Position numbers and translations under genes: made by a program. 64,000 nucleotides of DNA from the NCBI RefSeq assembly GCF_949987535.1, contig NC_080067.1:64104405-64168404 (forward strand), read 5' to 3'. This DNA comes from Balaenoptera acutorostrata. Lineage: Eukaryota > Chordata > Mammalia > Artiodactyla > Balaenopteridae. Shown in pieces: positions 57,998-64,000 of the stretch. The notes below the pieces were generated by a model that saw nothing but the letters and a program-made list of their open reading frames with translations, made no database searches and had not been told where the DNA came from. The first letter of the stretch is position 1. Each line of letters opens with the position of its first letter.

Positions 57998-58013
57998 AAA
58001 GGACAGAGAATTT
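57998..58013 (+). repeat. Right target-site duplication of the second twin-primed L1
   Basis: Exact copy of 57058-57073. Confidence 0.93.
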
Positions 58014-58786
58014 TCAATCTATTCTATTGTGAGGCATTGCTACTTGATGACATTCAAAAAACTTCAGTTGCCAAAATTAAATTTACTGAAATTTTTAAAC
58101 ACACATGTTATTGTATAAAGAAGAGGTCACAGATTTGTTCCAAAGCAGATAACTAATCTCTAGTCTTTTTCTCTTCTTTCCATCTCTTTTCCTTTCCTTT
58201 TTTAAGAACTTTTTGAGACAAAATTTAAATTTTCAGGAATATCACATAAAAATCTGGACTCCTGGCTTCTTCTCAGAAAAATCTGGGGACCTGGCAACTC
58301 ACATTTCCACTGGCAACAAGAAGCTAGAATTAAATAGCTGAGTACTCTTTCATGTGCAGCATGAATACTCCAGTTCCCAGAGGCCCCTTCATACACTATT
58401 GCACACCAGATTCATCCAAATTCACTCATTTACATTACCTGCTTAATGTCTTTAGGCATTTATTTGATACTGTGAATGTCAGTTTCCTAAATAAACTAGT
58501 TATGATACTCATTAGTTAGAGTTAGTTATGGTACTTACAGCAATGATCTTAATAGTAACAGGAAGTCTAAAGGGTTACAAGAAATTCTATTTAATGCTTA
58601 ATTACTTTTCATCAATAAATAGTAATTTTACATTTAAATTAATAGTGGTAGAAATAGAGCTCTTATGTAGAGTAAAAATAAAAAAATAAACTGAACTTTT
58701 TTGTAACTCAGTTACAAACGAACTAGCCAAACAGTATTTTTCCTTTTTTTTTTTTTTTTTACTACTAATTTGATATGCTGTGCACT
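58014..58786. other. Unassigned non-coding sequence
   Basis: AT-rich sequence with a T-run at about 58744-58761; no gene or repeat recognised. Confidence 0.35.
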
Positions 58787-59220
58787 AGTCTCCTTGGGCT
58801 GCCATAAAAAATTACTTGGTGTCTTAAAAAAACAAAAATTTATTTTCTCACAGTTCTGGAGACTAGAAGTCTGAAATCAAGGATCCGGCATGGCCATGTT
58901 CCCTGGAGAGGCCTTCCTTGCCACTTCCAGCTTTTGGTGGTTCCTGGTGTTCTTTGGTTTCTGGCAGCAAAACTCCAATCTCTGCCTTTGTCTTCATATG
59001 CTCTGCCCCTCACAGTGTCTGTGTTTCTGTGTCCTTTCTCTTATAAGGACACCACTCATTGGATTTAGGACCAATTCTAAATCCATATCATGTCATCTTG
59101 AGATTTTTTATTACCTCTGCAAAACCCTATTTCTAAATACAGTCACATTTATAGGTATGGGGGAGAGAGGTCAGGAGTTGAACATATATTTTTTGAGGGG
59201 TACAATTCAACTCACTACAT
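58787..59220 (-). mobile_element. MLT1-like MaLR solo LTR, antisense
   Basis: Read on the minus strand, the end 'ccagaactgtgagaaaataa' with 'aataaattt' and a T/A-rich 'ttaagacacc' block is the 3' end of an MLT1-type LTR of a non-autonomous ERVL relative. The interior ('cttataagagaaaggacac', 'agattggagttttgctgcc') fits as well. No internal sequence is attached. A plus-strand open frame at 58890-59225 lies inside and is not a gene. Confidence 0.78.
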
Positions 59221-60959
59221 ACTGATTTTTCACAGATTTAAATAAATTTGTGGCTCATTTTGGTTTAAGTATTCAAGCTCTATTCATTTTCCAATTTAAA
59301 TTCACAAATTTAATAAAATCAAGCTAAAAATATAAAGTTTTCCTTTGGTTTCAAAACCAGGATCTCTGCAGAATTATAATTAGCTGCATCTAATAAGCCA
59401 GTTCTAAGCCACAAGAAAAAAACTGAAGTAAAGGAAGTCTTACAATTTAAGCCTTAGTTTTTAATTCAGAGTGGTTACCACTTTTCTCTCTTTGACCAGG
59501 GTTTTTCAAGATGGGTGCATGACCCCTGCAATGGATGCTAGAACAGGCTAATGCAACTCTGACTTTGTGAGAACCAACTGTTAAGTATTCAGGAATTTTG
59601 AAAGCTAATAGTAGCTTGAAATTGGTCATAGTTGGAAGTATTTATACAACAAAATTTGGCAAATGCTACAAATCAGGGGCCCTCCTCCCCACAGAGCCTG
59701 CTGTTAAACAATTACCAGCACACCACTACCTGCATATTATCAAGTAGTCCACTGGTGGTCTGGCAGTTTCAGAAGAAAAAGTAATTAGTTAGTTTTGTTC
59801 ACCTCCATTTCATAAATGTCAAATGCAAGATTAATTATTACCATCTCCCAAATATTGTTGCTTCTTAATCATCATTATTTCCTTAAGTGATGTTCAAGAG
59901 AAGCAAGGATAGCTACAAGTTAACAAGGTGAATTAGTCTCAGCTAATGAATTTTCACATCTTTTGCATAAAGCTGGCATTTTAAATTGTTATCATAGTGT
60001 TGTATTGTATCTACAAAAATAGATCAGTGACTTAAAGTAATTCAGAAAAGCATAAAAGTAATGACAAAAAGGGTAACAGAAAGGTTTCAGTTCAAACTAT
60101 CATCATATATGAACAGTATTCCAGTGCAAATGTGGAAATTAAATGTGTATGTGTTCTGACAAAGATTCTATGGATATAATGATTTCTTGCAAATGAAAAC
60201 ACAACTACAAACATCTGAAAAGTAGACTTTGTTGATCAAGAGATCTAGTCACCTCTTTCCCTCCATGTATTGTATGCTGCAAGATTATGTGAAATAATGA
60301 GGTAAAGAAGCACTCTCACTTTCAAACACAGCACAGTGACCTTTCTAGTAAACCAATTACATTTTACCAGAATGAATGCATAATAATATTTCCAGCATGA
60401 AATTGATTAACTTTGTTATCAACTTTTGTTAACTTTGTTAATTAACTTTGTTCATCAATTTAGAGAGATGTGACCAAAACCATAGGCATCATTCACAGTT
60501 GTACTCCTCATAGGAAAAAGGGGTTAATGTTCTGTTATTAGTGAGATGCTTGTTAAATTAGCTACAAAGTTAACAAGTATCACATTCAACGGAAAGTGGA
60601 ATGACCTCTAGGTAAAATTCCTTTATAAAATAATAATATTGGATGCCATTTAATATCAATTACATACAATGTAGAGGAGCAAGTGCTGAGACATGCTCAT
60701 TGTAAGAAGATGTACACTTGAATCAGGACAGATAGGGCAAGCTGTGTGTGTGTGTGTATGTACAGGATCGAGGAGTATTGCTGGACAAATAAAAGAAATT
60801 GCACCCAAATGCCAGGCCACATACTGCCTTATTCATAGAGAACTGTTGGCAGTCAACAACCTGTCTTCTCATCCTGACTCAGTATTGAAGGAAATGATTC
60901 AAATTTCAAATATGGTCCAATTAACTCATATTTTTATTTTATCTGAAAGTCAATGATTT
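59221..60959. other. Unassigned non-coding sequence
   Basis: No gene supported. The patch 60408-60460 repeats 'taactttgtta' in a degenerate way, and a short (TG)n lies at 60743-60757. Confidence 0.35.
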
Positions 60960-61170
60960 GGGGGACTGGGAATACATCAGTGATGAAAGCAGACAAAATA
61001 TCCTATCTCATTTTGGTGTTGGTGTGGGTGGGTGAAGGGAAGCAGACAATAAACCAATAAATAAGTGAATTAGATAGTTGATATTTGACAGTTTTTGCCC
61101 TACAGAAATGACAATTTCATACAGTTCAACTTAATATTTTAGAAGATGATAAATACCATGGATATGAATT
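60960..61170 (+). repeat. Ancient L2-like dispersed repeat
   Basis: 'gactgggaatacatcagtg', 'gcagacaataaaccaataaa' and 'taagtgaattagatag' follow the same old repeat as 3005-3230. Confidence 0.45.
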
Positions 61171-61339
61171 AAGCAAGGCAGAGGGAGAGGGAGTTTTGGG
61201 GTGAGGTAGGGTGAAGAAAAGGGCAGTGGGAGGTGAAGAAGGACTTCACTGGTACAAACTTCTCAGTGAACTGTGCAGAGAAACTGGCAGAGAGAACAGG
61301 GTTACTTTCCCCACTAAAGAATAGCTTTTGAGAACTAGG
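61171..61339. other. Short unassigned spacer
   Basis: Purine-rich; nothing recognised. Confidence 0.3.
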
Positions 61340-62184
61340 TCAAATAATTTAAAATTTTGAATGGAAACACAAAAGACCTTGAATAGCCAAAACAATCTTG
61401 AGAAAGAAGACTGGGAGGAATCATGCTCCCTGACTTAAGACTATACCACAAAGCTACAGTAATCAAAACAGTATGGTACTGGCACAAAAGCAGACACATA
61501 GATCAATGAAGCAGAATAGGGAGGCCAGAAATAAACCCACACATTTATGGTCAATTAGTCTACAACAAAGGAGGCAAGAATATACAATGAAGAAAAGGAA
61601 GTTTCTTCAATAAGTGTTGCTGGGAAAACTAGACAGCTACATGTAAAATAGTAAAATTAGAACATTTTCTCACACCATATACTACAATAAACTCAAAATG
61701 GATTAGAGACTTAAATGTAAGACTGGAAATCATAAAACTCCTAGAGGAAAACATAGGCAGAACACTCTGACATAAATGGCAGCACTATTTTTTTAGATCT
61801 GTCTCCTAAAGCGAAGGAAATAGGAGCAAAAATAAACAAATGGGACCTAATTAGATTTCAAAGCTTTTGCACAGCAAAGGAAACCATCAACAAAATGAAA
61901 ATACAACCTACTGAATGGGAGAAAATACTTGCTAATGATATGACTGATAATGAGTTAGTACCCAAAATATACAAATAGCTCATACCACTCAACAGTAAAA
62001 AAAAAGAAAAAAGAAAACACCTTTATTAAGAATTGAGCAAGAGACCTGAATAGACATTTTTCCAAAGAAGACATACAGATGACCAACAGGCACGTGAAAA
62101 AATGCTCAACATTGTTAATCATCAGAGAAATGCAAATTAAAACCAAATGAGATATCACCTCACACCTGTCACAATGCCTATCAT

Positions 62185-62199
62185 TAAAAAGACCAGAAT
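62185..62199 (+). repeat. Left target-site duplication of the 62200 SINE
   Basis: 'taaaaagaccagaat' recurs exactly at 62539-62553. It is L1 sequence duplicated by the SINE insertion. Confidence 0.95.
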
Positions 62200-62538
62200 T
62201 GGGGTTTCCTGGTGGCACAGTGGTTAAGAATCCACATGCCAATGCAGGGGACACGGGTTTGAGCCCTGGTCCGGGAAGATCCCACATGCCGCGGAGCAAC
62301 TAAGCCCGTGAGCCACAACTACTGAGCCTGCGCTCTAGAACCTGTGAGCCACAACTGCTGAAGCCTGCACACCTAGAGCCCGTGCTCCACAACAAGAGAA
62401 GCCACCGCAATGAGAAGCTCGCACACTGCACCAAAAAGTTGCCCCCACTCGCCACAACTAGAGAAAGCCCGTGCACAGCAACGAAGACCCACCACAGCCA
62501 AAAATAAATGAATAAAAATAAATAAATTTATAAAAAAA
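62200..62538 (+). mobile_element. CHR-type tRNA-derived SINE
   Basis: Full-length copy with the head 'tttcctggtggcacagtgg', a B-box-like GGTTTGAGCCC near 62256-62266, two internal 'gagccacaactactg'-type blocks and an 'aaaataaatgaataaa' tail. It is longer than the copy at 3579, which lacks one of the internal repeated blocks. A perfect 15-bp duplication brackets it inside L1 sequence. Confidence 0.94.
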
Positions 62539-62553
62539 TAAAAAGACCAGAAT
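62539..62553 (+). repeat. Right target-site duplication of the 62200 SINE
   Basis: Exact copy of 62185-62199. Confidence 0.95.
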
Positions 62554-63345
62554 GGCTACCGTCAAATAAATGTTGGTGAGAATGTGGAAAAAAAGGGAAC
62601 CTTCCTGTGCTGTCGGTAGGAAAGTAAACTGGTGCAGCCACTGTGGAAAACAGTATGGAGTTTTCTCATACAAAACTAAAAACAGAACTACCATATGACC
62701 CAGTAATTCTACTCCTGGGTATATATCCAAAAAAACCAAAAACATTAATTATAAATGATACATGCACCCCAATGTTCATAGCAGCATTATTTACAATTGC
62801 CAAGCTATGGAGGCAACCTAAGTGTGCATCAACAGATGAATGGATAAAGAAGATGTGGTATACATATATGCAATAGAATATTACTCAGCCATAAAAAAAG
62901 AATGAAATTTTGCCATTCCCAACAACATGGATGGACTTGGAGGGTATTATATTGAGTGAAATAAATCATACAGAGAAAGACAAATACTGTATGATATTAC
63001 TTATATGTGGAATCTAAAAATAAAACAACCTAGTGACTATAACAAAAATGAAGCAGACTCACAGATATAGAAAACAAACTAGTGGTTAACAGTGGGGAAA
63101 GGAATGGAAGGAGGGGCAATATAGGGGTAGGGGATTAAGAGGTACAAACTGTGATGTATAAAATAAATAAGCTACAAGGATATATTATACAACACAGGGA
63201 AATAGCCAATATTTTATAATAACTATAAATGGAACATAACCTTTAAAAATTGTGAATCACTATGTTGTATGCCTATAACTTATATAATATTGTACATCAA
63301 CTATATCTCAATAAAAATACATATTTACTTATAAAAATTAAAATA

Positions 63346-64000
63346 AAATGAATTGGATAAAAAGAATGCAAGCTGTTGAAAGAACAGGTGCTCACATGAG
63401 GTTTTGAAAAGATGGACAAAAACATTTCTTCATAATTTCATAATACCAGAAAAGATGGTTTCTGTTATTCCCAGTGGCTTGCTCAAGCAATATGTGTCTC
63501 AATAATATATCCTGTATCTTGAACAGCCTAATTTATCACCTTGCGGACAAAATGGCACAATTTTGATATTGAGATTGGGGATATCAGAATTTCTTAAGAA
63601 GACTAAGTGGTGGGACAAACAACTTGACTGCCAAGAGTCCAATGTTTGCCAGAGAAAGAAATTTGACTTTTTAAAAACCAAATCCAAATCCTGCGATAGA
63701 AATTGGGTTATACTTTCAAAGCTGAATACTACCTAAAGAGTAAATTGGAAAACCATTGGCTATATCTCCCAAGTTGAAGCTTTTAGGGTTGGTGTGTATT
63801 AACCTTGCCTATGCAGCATCTTTCAGAAATCTCAAAATAAGTTTCAGTGGAAAATTTCTTCATATTTCTGGATCAACACACAGTCTGAAAATCTGGAACA
63901 GTGTGACAGTGCCAACAAACAGTTGCTGCCATTTCCAAGAACTTATAATTATGATGAAAGAATTTCTAATTTTAGCAGAAATAAAGATAAAGAAAAGGAA
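63346..64000. other. Unassigned non-coding sequence
   Basis: AT-rich; no gene or repeat that I can support up to the window end. Confidence 0.35.

Larger units (their letters stand above)
61340..63345 (+). mobile_element. 5'-truncated sense L1, split by a SINE
   Basis: It starts in the ORF2 region encoding 'FKILNGNTKDLE' and covers the C-terminal domain and 3' UTR, ending near 63345 in A-rich sequence. L1 sequence occupies 61340-62199 and 62539-63345, with a CHR SINE between. All frames are broken: stops are frequent, and the CCHC knuckle near 62580-62640 is lost. The L1 is older than the SINE. Confidence 0.85.

Noticed and set aside
58890..59225. 111-codon plus-strand open frame
   Set aside because: It lies within an antisense MLT1-like LTR, which explains the sequence fully.

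Overview
The window looks like gene-poor mammalian nuclear DNA, most likely from a cetacean. Two tRNA-derived SINEs (3579-3864 and 62200-62538) match the CHR-type SINE shared by whales and hippos, and the LINE-1 (L1) copies have the sequence and 3' ends I recognise from cetartiodactyl, especially cetacean, L1. I saw no ruminant BovB or Bov-tA element and no pig PRE1 SINE. The species assignment rests on recognition, not on a database search. Nothing prokaryotic, no CRISPR array and no operon is present.

About half of the 64 kb is L1. Main copies: an old antisense L1 (4379-7935) carrying a younger L1 (5135-6603) and a DNA transposon (6764-7270); a sense L1 (15214-20310); an older sense L1 (about 22040-28195) carrying a younger 3' end (23012-24322); a near full-length sense L1 with a GC-rich 5' UTR (29749-36226); two copies with a 5' inversion typical of twin priming (39718-41792 and 57074-57997); an ancient antisense L1 (45285-47150); a near full-length antisense L1 (48690-55037); and a 5'-truncated sense L1 split by a SINE (61340-63345). 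Every ORF1 and ORF2 examined is broken by stops, frameshifts or deletions, so no copy looks autonomous. The rest is older repeats (MIR, L2-like, MER5A-like, MER2-like, MLT1-like LTRs, one ERV-type solo LTR), microsatellites and sequence I cannot assign.

The one convincing host coding segment is a 213-bp phase 1-1 exon on the minus strand at 37101-37313, with good splice sites and 70 complete codons open in one frame. I do not recognise the protein. The window is therefore probably the intronic landscape of a minus-strand gene; a weak candidate upstream exon lies at 47551-47600. No multigene pathway can be read here. The most informative structures are the exon, the nested and twin-primed L1 insertions with target-site duplications, a possible L1 3' transduction, duplicated modules in an L1 5' UTR, and a near-perfect 99-bp palindrome at 43027-43125.
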